NCBI RefSeq assembly: GCF_047663525.1
Contig: NC_092611.1
Location: 2,517,001 to 2,581,000, forward strand
Source: Anas platyrhynchos
Taxonomy: Eukaryota > Chordata > Aves > Anseriformes > Anatidae
DNA length: 64,000 bases
Direction of reading: 5' to 3'
In this document: one piece after another, positions 12,377 through 24,777 of the stretch
How the letters are laid out: each line of letters starts with the position of its first letter
Numbering within the stretch: the stretch's first letter is position 1
The notes under the pieces: model-generated
What the model saw: the letters and a program-made list of their open reading frames with translations, nothing else
The model's database searches: none
What the model was told of the DNA's origin: nothing
Made by a program: the position numbers and the translations under genes

Positions 12377-15300
12377 GTGAACTCCCCAGGTGAGCCTTCA
12401 TGCAGCCCCACATGAATCTGGACCCTCTGTGTTCGCTCTTTCTGAGCAAACCGAAACATAGCCCTCCCCGGAACATGAGACCAATGAAAAATTGGACCCC
12501 AGAAAATGCTTTCAAAGCCCCTTTCACCCATCGAAAAGTGCCCCCAATGAAGGCTTTGGGTACAACTGAACTCCCCAGGGGAGCCTTTATGCAGCCCCAC
12601 ATGCAACTGGACCATCCGGGTTCTCTCTTTCACCACAAACCTAAATATAGACGTAGCCGCAATGGGAGAAGACTGAAAACTCATGCCGCAGAACACCAAT
12701 TCCGAACCCCTTTCGCCCATCCAAAAGTGCCCCCAAAGGAAGACTTTGGGTATATCTGAACTCCCCGGGGGAGCCTTTATACAGCCCCACATGCAACTGG
12801 ACCCTCCGGGTTCGCTCTTTCCGAGCAACCCTAAACATAGCCCTAGCCGGCATGGGAGGAGACTGAAAAAGCGGACCCCAGAAAACGCATTGCGAGTCTC
12901 TATGGACCATCCAAAAGTGCCCCCAAAGGAAGGCTTTGGCTATAATTGAACTCCCCAGGGGAGCATTCATGCAGCCCCACATGCAACTGGACCCTTCGGG
13001 TTCAGTCTTTCACCTCAACACTAAATATATCCCTGGCCGCAGTGGGAGAAGACTGAAAAAGCGGGCCTCAGAAATCGCATTACAAGTCCCTTTAGCCCAT
13101 CCAAAAGTGCCCCCAATGGAAGGCTTTGGGTACAAGTGAACTCCCCAGGGGAGCCTTTATGCAGCCCCACATGCAACTGGACGCTCCGGGTTCGCTGTTT
13201 CTGAGCAACCCTATATATAGCCGTAGCCGGTATGGCAGACGACTGAAAACTCGGGACCCAGAAAATGCGTTCCGAGCCCCTTTCGCCCATCCAAATGTGC
13301 CTCCAGAGGAAGGCTTTGGGTACAAGTGAACTCCCCAGGGGAGCCTTTACGCAGCCCCACATGCAACTGGACACTCCGGGTTCGCTCTTTCCGAAGAAAC
13401 CTAAACATAGCCCTAGCCGGCATGGGAGACGACTGAAAAATCGGGCCCAGAAAACGCGTTACAAGTCGCTTTCGCCCATCCAAAAGTGGCCCCAGAGAAA
13501 GGATTTGGGTACAAGTGAACTCCCCAGGGGAGCCTTTATGCAGCACCTCATGCAACTGGACCCTCCGGGTTCGCCCTTTCACCGCAAACCTAAATATATC
13601 ACTGGTCTGCATGGCAGACGACTGAAAAATCATGCCCCAGAACACGTGTTCTAAGTCTCTTTCGCCCATCCAAAAGTGCCCCCAAAGGAAGCCTTTGTGT
13701 ACCACTGAACTCCCCAGGGGAGCCTTCACGAAATCCCACATGCAACTGGACCCTCTGTCTTCGCTCTTTCTATCAATGCGAACCATAGCCCTCTCTGGAA
13801 TCTGAGACGAGTGAAAAATAGCGCCCCAGAAAATGCGTACAAAGCCCCTTTCACCCATCCAAAAGTGCCCCCTTAGAAAGGCTTTGGGTACAACTGAACT
13901 CCCCAGGGGAGACTTCACGCAGCCCCACATGCAACTGGACCCTCTGTCTTCGCTGTTTCTGAGCAGCCCGAATCATAGCCCGACCCAGCATGGGAAAGGA
14001 ATTGAAAATATGGCCCGAGAAAACACGTTCAAAGACCCTATCGCCCATCCAAAAGTGCCCCGAAAATAAGGCTTTGCGTACAACTGAACTCCCCAGGGGA
14101 GCCTTCACGCAGCCCCACATGCCACTGGACCCCCTCTCGTCGCTCTTTCTAACAACGCGAACCATAGCCCTCTCCGGAACCTAAGACGAATGAAAAATAT
14201 GGCCCGAGAAAATGCGTTCAAAGCCCCTTTCGCCCATCCAAAGGTGCCCCGAAAGGAAGGCTTTGGGTAAAACTGAACTCCCCAGGGGAGCCTTCACGCA
14301 GCCCCACATGCCACTGGACCCTCTGTCTTCGCACTTTCTGAGCAAGCCGAAATATATCCATACCCGGAATCGAAGAAGCATTTAAAATAGTGCCCCTGAA
14401 AAGGCGTTCAAAGCCCCTTTCGTCCATCCAAAGGTGCCCCGAAAGGAAGGCTTTGGGTAAAACCGAACTCCCCAGGGGAGCCTTCACGCAGTCCCAAATG
14501 CCACTGGACCCTCTGTGTTCTCTCTTTAAGAGCAGACCGAAACATAGCCCTACCCAGAATGGGAAAGGAATTGAAAATATGGCCCCAGAAAATGCGTTCA
14601 AAGCCCCTTTCACCCATCAAAATGTGCCCCCATAGAAAGGGTTTGGGTACAACTGAACTCCCCAGGGGAGACTTCACGCAGCCCCACATGCAACTGGACC
14701 CTCCGGGTTCGCTGTTTCTGAGAAAACCTAAATATAGCCCTGGCCGGCATCAGAGATGACTGAAAAGTCGAGACCCAGAAAATTCGTTCCGAGCCCCTTT
14801 CACCCATCCAAAAGTGCCTCCAGAGGAAGGCTTTGGGTACAAGTGAACTCCCCAGGGGAGCCTTTACGCATCCCCACATGCAACTAGACCGTCCAGGTTC
14901 GCTCTTTCCGAACAACCCTAAACATATCACTAGCCAGCATGGGAGACGACTGAAAAATCGAGCCCCAGAAAACGCATTGCGAGTCCCTTTCGCCCATCCA
15001 GAAGTGCCGCCAAAGGAAGGCTTTGGGTACAAGTGAATTCCCCAGGGGAGCCTTTATGCAGCCCCACATGCAACTGGACCCTCCGGGTTTGCTGTTTTCG
15101 AGAAAACATAAATATAGCCCTAGCCAGCATTGGAGACAACTGAAAACTCGGGCCCCAGAAAACGGGTTATTAGACCCTTTCGCCCATCCAAAAGTGCCCC
15201 CAGAGGAAGGCTTTGGGTACAAGTGAACTCCCCAGGGGAGCCTTTTTGCAGACCCACATGCAACTGGACCCTCTGGGTTCGCTGTTTTCGAGCAAATATA

Positions 15301-15799
15301 AATATAGCCCTACCCAGCATCGGAGATGACTGAAAAATCGGGCCAAAGAAAAGGCGTTACAAGACCATTTCGCCCATCCAAAAGTGCCCCCAAAGGAAGG
15401 CTTTAGGTACAAGTGAACTCCCCAGGGGAGCCTTTATGAAGCCCCGCATGCAACTGGACCCTCCGGGGTCACAGTTTCTGAGCAACCCTAAATATATCCC
15501 TAGACGGCATGGCAGACGACTGAAAACTCATGCCCCAGAACACGTGTTCTGAGTCCCCTTGGACCATCCAAGAGTGCCCCCAAAGAAAGGCTTTGGGTAC
15601 AACTGAACTCCCCAGGGGAGCCTTTACGCAGCCCCACATGCAACTGGACCCTCCTTATTCGCTCTTTCACAGCAAGCCTAAAAGTAGCAATAGCCGCAAT
15701 GGGAGAAAACTGAAAAAGCGAACCTCATAAAACGCATTGCGAGTCCCTTTCGCCCATCCAAAAGTGCCCCCAAAGGAAGGCTTTGGGTACAAATGAACT

Positions 15800-18700
15800 C
15801 CCCAGGGGAGCCTTCACGCAGCCCCACAAGCAACTGGACCCTCTGTGTTCGCCCTTTGTGAGCAACCAGAAACATAGCTCTACCTGGCATGGGAGAGGAA
15901 TTGAAAATATGGCCTGAGAAAAGGCTTTCAAAGACTCCTTTCGCCAACCATAAGTGTCCCCAATGGAAGGCTTTGGGTACAACTGAACTCCCCAGGGGAG
16001 CCTTCACGCAGCCCCACATGCAACTGGACCCTCTGTATTCGCTCTTCCTGAGCAACCCGAATCATAATCCTACCCGGCATGGGAGAAGAATTCAAAATAT
16101 GGCCCGAGAAAATGCGTTCAAAGCCCCTTTCACACATCCAGAAGTACCCCCAATGGAAGGCTTTGGGTACAACTGAACTCCCCAGGGGAGCCTTCACGCA
16201 GCCCCACATGCAACTGGACCCTCTGTATTCGCTCTTTCTGAGCAACCCGAATCATAATCCTACCCAGCATGGGAGACTAATTTAAAAGAGGGCCCGAGAT
16301 AATGAGTTCAACGCCCCTTTCGCCCATCAAAAAGTGCCCCCTTAGGAAGGATTTGGGTACAACTGAACTCCCCAGGGGAGCCTTCACGCAGCCCCACATG
16401 CAACTGGACCCTCTGTGTTCCCTCTTTCTGAGCAACCCGAAACATAGCCCTACCCGGCATGGGAAACAAATTCAAAAGAGGGCCCCAGAAATCGCGTACA
16501 AAGTCCCTTTTGCCCAACCAAAAGTGCTCCCAAAGGAAGGCTTTGGGTACAACTGAACTCCCCACGGGAGCCTTCACGAAATCCCACATGCAACTGGACC
16601 CTCTGTCTTCGCTGTTTCTGAGCAGCCCGAATCATAGCCCGACCCAGCATGGGAAAGGAATTGAAAATATGGCCCGAGAAAACACGGTCAAAGACCCTAT
16701 CGCCCATCCAAAAGTGCCCCCAAAATAAGGCTTTGCGTACAACTGAACTCCCCAGGGGAGCCTTCACGCAGCCCCACATGCCACTGGACCCTCTGTCTTC
16801 GCTCTTTCTGAGCAAGCCGAAATATATCCATACCCAGATTCGGAGAAGCATTTAAAATAGTGCCCCTGAAAAGGCGTTCAATGCCCCTTTCGCCCATCCA
16901 AAGGTGCCCCGAAAGGAAGGCTTTGGGTAAAACTGAACTCCCCAGGGGAGCCTTCACGCAGTCCCAAATGCCACTGGACTCTCTGTGTTCTCTCTTTAAG
17001 AGCAGACCGAAACATAGCCCTACCCAGCATGGGAAAGGAATTGAAAATATGGCCCCAGAAAAAGTGTACAAAGCCCCTTTCGCCCATCCAAAAGTGCCCC
17101 CAAAGGAAGGCTTTGGGTACAACTGAACTCCCCAAGGGAGCCTTCACGCAGCCCCACATGCCACTGGACCCTCTGTCTTCGCTGTTTCTGAGCAACCGGA
17201 AACATATCCATACCCAGTATGGGAAAGGAAATCAATATATGGCCCAAGAAAATGCGTTCAAAGACCCTATCGCCCATCCAAAAGTGCCCCCAAAGGAAGG
17301 CTTTGGGTACAACGGAACTCCCCAGGGGAGCCATCACGCAATCCCACATGCCACTGGACCCTGCGTGTTCGCTCTTTCTGAGCAACCCCAATAATATCCT
17401 TCCCGGGATTCGGAGAGGAATTCAAAAGAGGGCCCCATAAAATGTGTAGAAAGTCCATTATGCCCAACCAAAAGTGCCCCAAAGGAAGGCTTTGGGTACA
17501 ACTGAACTCCGCAGGGGAGCCTTCACACAGCCCAACATGCAACTGGACTCTCTGTGTTCTCTCTTTTTGAGCACCCCGAAACATAGCCCTACCCGGCATG
17601 GGAGAGGAATTCAAAATATGCCCCAAGAAAACGCCTTCAAGGCCCCATTTGCCCATCCAAAAGTGCCACCAAAGGAAGGCTTTGGGGACAACTGAACTCC
17701 CCAGGGGAGCTTTCACAAAATCCCACGTGCAACTGGATCCTCTGTGTTTGCTCTTTCTGAGCAACCCGAAACATAACCCTACCCAGAATATGAGACGAAT
17801 GAAAAATTGGGCCCCAGAAAATGCATTCAAAGACCCTTTCGTCCATCCAAAAGTGCCCCCAAAGGAAGGCTTTTGGTACAACTGAACTCCCCAGGGGAGC
17901 CTTCACGCAGCCCCACATGCAAATGGACCCTTTCTGTTCACTCTTTCTGAGCAACCAGAAACATAGCCCTACCCGGCATGGGAGACAATTTTAAAACAGG
18001 GCCCCAGAAAACGCTTACAAAGTCCCTTTCGCCCATCCAAATGTGCCCACAAAGGAAGGCTTTGGGTACAACTCAACACTCCAGGGGAGCCTTCACACAG
18101 CCCCATATGCAACTGGACCCTCTGTGTTTGCTGTTTCTGAGCAACCCGAAACATAGCCCTACCCAGAATCTGAGACGAATTAAAAATTGGGCCCCAGAAA
18201 ACGCATTCAAAGACCCTTTCGCCCATGCATAAGTTCCCCCAAAGGAAGGCTTAGGGTACAACTGAACTCCCCAGGGGAGCCTTCACGCAGCCCCACATGC
18301 AACTGCACCCTCTGTGTTCCCTCTTTCTGAGCAACCCGAAACATAGCCCTACCCAGCATGCGAGAGGAATTCAAAAGAGGGCCCCAGAAAACGCATACAA
18401 AGTCCATTTTGCCCATCAAAAAGTGCCCGCAAAGAAAGGATTTGGGTACAACTGAATTCCCCAGGGGAGCCTTCACAAAGCCCCGCATGCAACTGGACCC
18501 TGCGTGTTCGCTCTTTCTGAGCAACCAGAATCATAACCCTACCCGGCATGGGAGAGGAATTCAAAATATGGCCCGAGAAAATGCGTTCAAAGCCCCTTTC
18601 GCCCATAAAAAGGTGCCCCCAAAGGAAGTCTTTGGGTAAAACTGAACTCCCAAGGGGAGCCTTCACGCAATCACACATGCCACTGGACACTCTGTCTTCG

Positions 18701-19159
18701 CTCTTTCTGAGCAACCCAAAACATAGCACTACCCGGAATCTGAGACGAATGACAAAGAGGGCCCCAGAAAACACCTTAAAAGCCCCTTTCACCCATCCTT
18801 AAGTGCCCCCAAAGGAAGGCTTTGGGTACAACTGAACTCCCCAGGGGAGCCTTCACACAGCCCCACATGCAACTGGACCCTCTGTGTTTGTTCTTTCTAA
18901 TCAACCCGAAACATAGCCATACGCAGCATGGGAGAGGAATTGAAAATATGGCCCAAAAAAATGCATTCAAAGCCCCTTTCACCCATCCAAATGTGTCCCC
19001 AAAGGAAGGCTTTGGGTACAACTGAACTCCCCAGGGGACCTTTCACACAGCCCCACATGCAAGTGCACCCTCTGCTTTCACTCTTTCCGCGAAACCCGAA
19101 TCATAACCCTACTCGCAATGGGATAGTAATTCAAAATATGGCCCGAGAAAATGCATTCA
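15800..19159. repeat. Satellite subfamily B block (right end of array)
   Basis: Subfamily B monomers carry CCTTCACGCAGCCCCACATG, then CCTCTGTGTTCGCTCTTTCTG, ACCCGAAACATAGCCCTACC, and GGGAGAGGAATTCAAAA or GGAATTGAAAATATGGCC in place of the A-type GACTGAAAACTCGG. The same type fills about 9,720-10,680, 11,236-12,190 and 13,710-14,690. It is the type that touches the non-satellite flank at 19,159. The last monomer stops within its GAAAATGCATTCA segment. Block edges are approximate because they were set by eye from diagnostic variants. Confidence 0.8.
18313..18523. repeat. Dispersed third copy of part of the higher-order block
   Basis: About 210 bases repeat, essentially without change, the sequence at about 9,772-9,982 and 11,288-11,498. 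This includes the rare CATGCGAGAGGAATTC, GTGCCCGCAAAGAAAGGA and CTTCACAAAGCCCCGCATGC variants. It shows that a segment just over one monomer long was moved 7-8.5 kb along the array. Confidence 0.85.
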
Positions 19160-19632
19160 TCCAGCAATATTTTAAGTCTCCAAAATTTGTCCGAGCACTA
19201 AGGAAAACTAATCTTGAGTGTTCCCAATAATGCATCTTTGAACAATATCCTTAGAACAACATTCTCCTCCTCCTCTGAGCCACTTGTATTTTGAAGACCA
19301 GCCCTATCCAGAGAGAACTGCTACACATAAATGCTGCTTTACTTTATTACTTTTTCAGACTGCATTTCAAATTCCTGCTCCTGGCAGTGGTTCTATTCTA
19401 ATGGTACGTAACGGTTCACAGAAGCAGCTAAAAACCTTGACAATGCACAAGTAGAAAATAAACACACACCGAGAGCCAGATTTCTGATAGTGGCTGTCAG
19501 AAGAGCTTCAGCACTCAAGCAAGAGGCATCAGTTCTTTGTTTTCATTTAAATTAGTTTTTAGGGATGGATGAAAGCACTCCAAGTTCATGGAAAGGAAGG
19601 AGGAGAAAGCATATTTAATATCTAGCTGTTAC
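19160..19632. other. Unique sequence between satellite and ZC3H11A-like exons
   Basis: Non-repetitive sequence of about 470 bases from the satellite edge to the last recognisable ZC3H11A-like exon. By position it is the start of that gene's next intron on the minus strand. I see no further exon, no polyadenylated terminal exon and no transposable element in it. Confidence 0.6.
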
Positions 19633-19698
19633 CTCTCTCAGTGCTGGTCTGTTTAGGAGGTAATCCCAGCCTGTCCTTCAGAGACTTGGCAACTTGAA
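19633..19698 (-). CDS. ZC3H11A: ZC3H11A-like coding exon 10 (last one present)
   Basis: 66 bases, phase 1-1, encoding QVAKSLKDRLGLPPKQTSTE. Acceptor TTTTGCAG and donor GTAACA are both present, so transcription would be expected to continue into a further exon. None is found before the satellite starts about 470 bases downstream. Confidence 0.87.
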
Positions 19699-19901
19699 CT
19701 GCAAAACAGAAACAGAACGAATTAGGGAGGCTGCATAATGTCAACTTCAGGTTCACAGTTCAAAACAAGACAGGAAAGGTAACTTTGAATCCCAGTGATT
19801 ACGACCTCAGCCAACATGCAAAAAGAAACATCACTGGAAAAGGACAAACAGAAAGACTAAATACAAAACCCAGGAATCCAATCCAGATGCCCGTTTAGTA
19901 C

Positions 19902-20003
19902 CTGTATCTCTCTTGGGTGCTTTGTCAGCATTTCCCAGAGCCTCTACCTTCTTCTCCAGCCTTTCAGCAAGGCTGCGCTTCACTGGAACGGTGCTTACAT
20001 CAT
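19902..20003 (-). CDS. ZC3H11A: ZC3H11A-like coding exon 9
   Basis: 102 bases, phase 1-1, encoding DDVSTVPVKRSLAERLEKKV and continuing to DKAPKRDT. The KRSLAERL motif corresponds to KRSLAQRL in the mammalian protein. Acceptor TCTGAAG is somewhat weak; donor GTACTA is acceptable. Confidence 0.87.
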
Positions 20004-20263
20004 CTTCAGAGAAAACAAGGAATATTGTAAGAACTTTTCTCTGCAGGAAGGTTTGAGAACAGTCAACAATAAGCTTCTATTTTTCAAGCATATTTTCATA
20101 GAATTGCCTTTCAGCTGCTAAATGATTTTTTTTTATTTTTTTTTTGCCATTTCTGCAGTCAACACAGATCTCCACTGCAATCATTTCATACCTCAAAAAT
20201 ACTCTTTAATGCAGTCATATATAGAAGGCAGCATCTACGTAACAGCTCATAAAAAGTTCTTAC

Positions 20264-20326
20264 CCGCGGAGGCTTTCCGTTTTCCTTGTCTATCAGCAAG
20301 ATCTAGTCGAACCACAGGTTCCTCCC
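20264..20326 (-). CDS. ZC3H11A: ZC3H11A-like coding exon 8
   Basis: 63 bases, phase 1-1, encoding GEEPVVRLDLADRQGKRKAS. The acceptor TTGTTTTAG and donor GTAAGA are strong. The basic GKRK stretch corresponds to the LTERLGKRK segment of the mammalian protein. Confidence 0.87.
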
Positions 20327-21052
20327 CTAAAACAAAAGGGAATTTTTTTTTCTATTTCACAGAAACCAGTAGCCAACAGAAATATTATGTTAGCCCTTGT
20401 CCAAAAAACCCCAGTCAGACACTGTTTTGACAGCTAAACCACATAAACTCATATTTTAACTATAATTAACATAGAAAAAAAATATTAAGAGTCTCAGTGC
20501 TTGCTTCAAATTCCAGCTGAGATAGTAGAGCATGAATCTGAATCTGCTTGACAGCTATACTTTGTGCAGAACAAAGCTGCATAAGCAAGCAGAATATTAT
20601 TAGGTACAAATGCTGAGAAATAGTCCTTTCTAAGGTGAACGTCTACGAGTAAAAGTACTTCCACACTTTTTTCCCTTTAAAAGGCATTTGCACAGCTCTA
20701 AACAATTTATACACAAACTCCTGTCATACTGTGTCCACACCTGCCACTGTCAGCTTCTTTAATGCTTCAGAAATTGCTTCTTATATAGCACTGTCTTCTA
20801 CAGCTCTTTCTTCTCGTTACTCTTCTGTTTTTCAGTTACCCCCTATTTGCATACTGACACTTTTTTTTTTCTCCTGCCACTGCACTTAACCTGAGCACCA
20901 AATCTTTCCAGTACAACCAGGGACTTGAAGCATAAAAGCACATTTTGAACAGAAGGCAGCACCAGAAGGCTAACACGGGTGAATTGTTTTAATTATTGCT
21001 TAACCCTCCAGTTTAGGAGTAATGAAATCAAAACAAAAGCATTCCTTACTAC

Positions 21053-21106
21053 CTTTCTTGGAAGACAGTGTCACAGTTCTCACCACTGTCCGGACATTTT
21101 CCTTTT
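21053..21106 (-). CDS. ZC3H11A: ZC3H11A-like coding exon 7
   Basis: 54 bases, phase 1-1, encoding EKENVRTVVRTVTLSSKK, a near match to the mammalian segment. Acceptor TGCTCCAG and donor GTAGTA. Compared with the mammalian protein, the short serine-rich stretch just upstream is absent here. It is either lost or sits in an exon not recognised. Confidence 0.87.
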
Positions 21107-21457
21107 CTGGAGCAGGAAAAATCATAGAATCAACAGGACAAAGAGAAGATCTTGAAGAACCTTCTGTTCAGAGCAACCAAAACATAAGGAAGTTTACCCA
21201 GCATAAAAAACTATCACAAAGAACAAAAAACTTTAAATTATTTGTTACTGTCAAAAATACAGCAAGCAGAGCATGTAAATAAGAGAGACAACTAATTTGC
21301 CTCTGGTTGCCCTTTGAACTCCCATTTAGAATACCAGCTGGCTGAGAATCAGGTTGCTTGATGCCCCCAGCTAAAAATGGAAGTCTGTCCCTCAAGCAGC
21401 TCCCAGTCACCATCACCTGCCGTGAACAGGATCAGAAAGTAGGGCATATTAACTCAC

Positions 21458-21538
21458 CACCGTGTCTCTTATTTTTTTCCTTCATCTTCTGCGATTTGAT
21501 TTCCTCAAGTGTTTTTATTCCAAAATTCAGATTGCCCT
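21458..21538 (-). CDS. ZC3H11A: ZC3H11A-like coding exon 6 (KTLEEIKS motif)
   Basis: 81 bases, phase 1-1, encoding NLNFGIKTLEEIKSQKMKEK and NKRH. This is the first of the repeated K-T-L-E-E-I type motifs that characterise ZC3H11A. Acceptor TTTTCAG and donor GTGAGT are good matches to consensus. Confidence 0.9.
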
Positions 21539-22038
21539 CTGAAAACAGGAAACAGTTCATGAGACAGGCTTAGAGGCACTCACGGAGGACCACAGGTCCT
21601 CAGGCTTCTTAGCGCTCAGGAACTTTCTGAAGTATTTAGAATAAAGCCTGTCAACACTCCTCACAAGTGAAAGAGCCCTACAACCAATGGCATTTTGCCC
21701 CTCCTTTCATCCTTCAGGGTTAAAAATGTAGTTTTAATTTTAATCCATTTACACCATATTAGATCCCTCTATCGTTAGATATGGCTTATCAACAGTGGTT
21801 GCAAGGCTGCACGTGCAGCCATTTAAACTCCATGCTGTGGCCCTGGTTTGTTCTCCAAAAGTAAAGGAGTTCACCTTTCTGACCCAATGGGCACATGATG
21901 GTATTAATGGCAGAAATGAGATCATGGAAATAACCGAGTCCATTCAGCACCCTTACATTTTGTTGTGTTTTTACACCACACTGCTTTTGACTTCACTGTC
22001 AAGTTCTTCTGATTTATCCTACTAAGGTGCTGGAATAC

Positions 22039-22158
22039 CTTGTTTAGTAGTAGGAGAACTGCCTTTCCGAGTGGAAATCACCCGTAATCCATTTTTGCCT
22101 TCCGCAGCTGGTTGCTGGACGGGAGTTTTAGTTTCTTCTCCTTCCTCAGAAAGTTGGT
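22039..22158 (-). CDS. ZC3H11A: ZC3H11A-like coding exon 5
   Basis: 120 bases with acceptor CCTTCAG and donor GTATTC, phase 1 at both ends. It encodes DQLSEEGEETKTP and then GKNGLRVISTRKGSS, matching the acidic-to-basic transition of the mammalian protein. The frame is open. It joins exon 4 only in the downstream, frame-shifted reading of that exon. Confidence 0.88.
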
Positions 22159-22573
22159 CTGAAGGGGAAGAATCTATTCAGTTATGCATAGACCAGATTG
22201 TTCATGATTACGTAGCTCATGCAGTGACACTTCAGCCCATGGTTCATATAAAAAATTTTGTTGCTGTTTTGTTTTGTTTTTTAAACAGCTACACAGACCT
22301 GATGAACTCCTAAGTAGAATACACTAGGACAAAACATCTAGGACTCTAGATTCTCTCTGCAGCTTTAACTACTACACAACACATTGCTCTTCAGACAGAA
22401 AAAAGAAATTTCCTTCCTAGTTTCACATAGAACTTTACACAACAGACCAGCTAAAGCCAGGAGTGGTTCTAAGCTTTCCTCCAACGTTTCAGGTTCTGTC
22501 CACTGACTGCCAGACAAAGCCACCAGTGACCTGGCCAGACTGCCTGCCCTATCGCTAGTCAGACCTCAGGTCA

Positions 22574-23058
<485 letters not shown>

Positions 23059-23329
23059 TTACACCGGGAACAATGACTTCCCTTCGAACAACAACACATC
23101 TCCCTACCACCCAGCAAAAGATGAAACAACAGGAAGCAAACTGCAAGGCAAACATCACACAAAGCAAAGAGAAGCTGAGCACGAAAGCAGAAAACAAACA
23201 TCAGCAGTACACTCGGTTTAACTGACCACCTATGACTGCAGACCTTTTCCTGCACTCACAAATGAACAGTTACCTGATGCCCCCTACAGGACTGGCACCC
23301 ACTAAGTAATACTCAAAATTAATTCTTCA

Positions 23330-23554
<225 letters not shown>

Positions 23555-24255
23555 TCATGACAGCTGTCACAACACAGTGCTGAAACATCATTCCAAAGGT
23601 CAGGTTCTCAGTTAAGTGTAGTATTTCTGGGCATATTCACAAAGTTTGCATAAGCTGCAACCACGATGCACATTTAGATTTGTCATGATTCAGTTTGCGA
23701 AGACAGGCACGCTCAGACATCAGTTGAGGGTGGGTTAAACTAATACACCTAGGATTATACTAGGATTATTCAGAGGGAAAAAGAACATCCGAAATTGCCT
23801 AGGTTAACCCTGTCTAGAACTACTTCTTGGAGACTTAGTTCTTCTGCACCTTTAGCTTTCCCCACTTCCTACCCCAGGCAGCTAGAACAGCGTTATCTGA
23901 AGGACTGTGGGTCAGAAGAGACCCGATAGTTCATTATCAAGCCTCCTCCCATGAGGATAGAACAGCCTGTTTATTACCCCCCTGCTCCAGCAGGTTTTAG
24001 CAGTCTATTTAACAGCTATTCTGCATCTGTTGAGAAAACTGTCAGCATCTAATAAAAAATATATATATATATATATTTGGCTAAGGCATACCTAAGGCAT
24101 TGATTTTATTTCCCTCTGCTTCCTCCCACCCCCTCTCTTGGTAACAGAAACCAGTATGACTTGGAAGCAAACAAATCTATCCTGCAAAAGCACAATCAGT
24201 ACACCTACAGCACTGAAAAAGGCTTTTGTTGATTTATTTTGAGAACACATCGTTA

Positions 24256-24426
<171 letters not shown>

Positions 24427-24583
24427 TCAAAAATGCCATGCTGCTGCCTAATGTTGCCACAACTGAATTCAGAATCTATCTGGTTCTCAAGTTAACCAAA
24501 GACCAGTGTGCTTCCTCCTCCTAATCTACTCCTTCCTGAAAAAAATGGGGAAAAAAAGCAAAGCAAAGAAAAGCCAGCCATAC

Positions 24584-24777
24584 CTTGGTACAGGTAGAAT
24601 AGAAATAGAAGTAGCAATCATCTCCTTGTTTAGACATGCCGACGAGTTCTGCTAACAAGCTCGGGTTCTCTCCACAGGGACTTCCTCTGCTCTTGGAGAG
24701 AGCTGTCTTCACCCTTGCTTGGGCTGAAAGTTTTCTACTGGCTTGTGATCAGTGAAATCTTCTTTTTAAAAGTAACC
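24584..24777 (-). CDS. ZC3H11A: ZC3H11A-like coding exon 1 (5' UTR plus start)
   Basis: The likely acceptor (pyrimidine-rich tract ending TTTCTTTAG) is followed by about 140 bases of 5' UTR. The start codon reads CAT on the plus strand at 24,635-24,637. The exon opens with MSKQGDDCYFYFYSTCTK and ends at AAG|GTATGG. It supplies the first two cysteines of CCCH finger 1; the remaining ligands come from the next exon. Aromatic residues around the finger are typical of this family. The upstream non-coding exon and promoter were not identified. Confidence 0.9.

Larger units (their letters stand above)
1..19159. repeat. 190-bp satellite DNA array (about 101 monomers)
   Basis: Head-to-tail copies of a roughly 190-bp unit fill the window from its left edge. 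The landmark ACTCCCCAGGGGAGCC recurs at about 64, 444, 634 and onward in steps of about 190. Other constant blocks are GCAGCCCCACATGCAACTGG and CATCCAAAAGTGCCCCCAAA. The array ends abruptly near 19,159 and probably continues left of the window. Because 190 is not a multiple of three, each monomer opens different frames, which produces many overlapping pseudo-proteins of 60-240 residues. These are frame accidents, not genes. Satellites of about 190 bp are known in several birds; relationship to any of them was not tested. Array length and homogeneity suggest constitutive heterochromatin (inference). Confidence 0.97.

Noticed and set aside
1..19159. Dozens of open frames of 60-240 codons with similar proteins (MGTSELPRGAFMQPHMQLD type).
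   Set aside because: They recur in all frames and both strands because the satellite unit has few stop codons; starts are often non-ATG and no monomer encodes a consistent product.
1..19159. CRISPR-like regular repeat spacing.
   Set aside because: The whole 190-bp unit is repeated, without unique spacers, in an animal genome.
21795..22025. A 76-codon plus-strand open frame as a gene.
   Set aside because: It lies opposite a ZC3H11A-like intron, with no conserved motif and no splice or promoter support.
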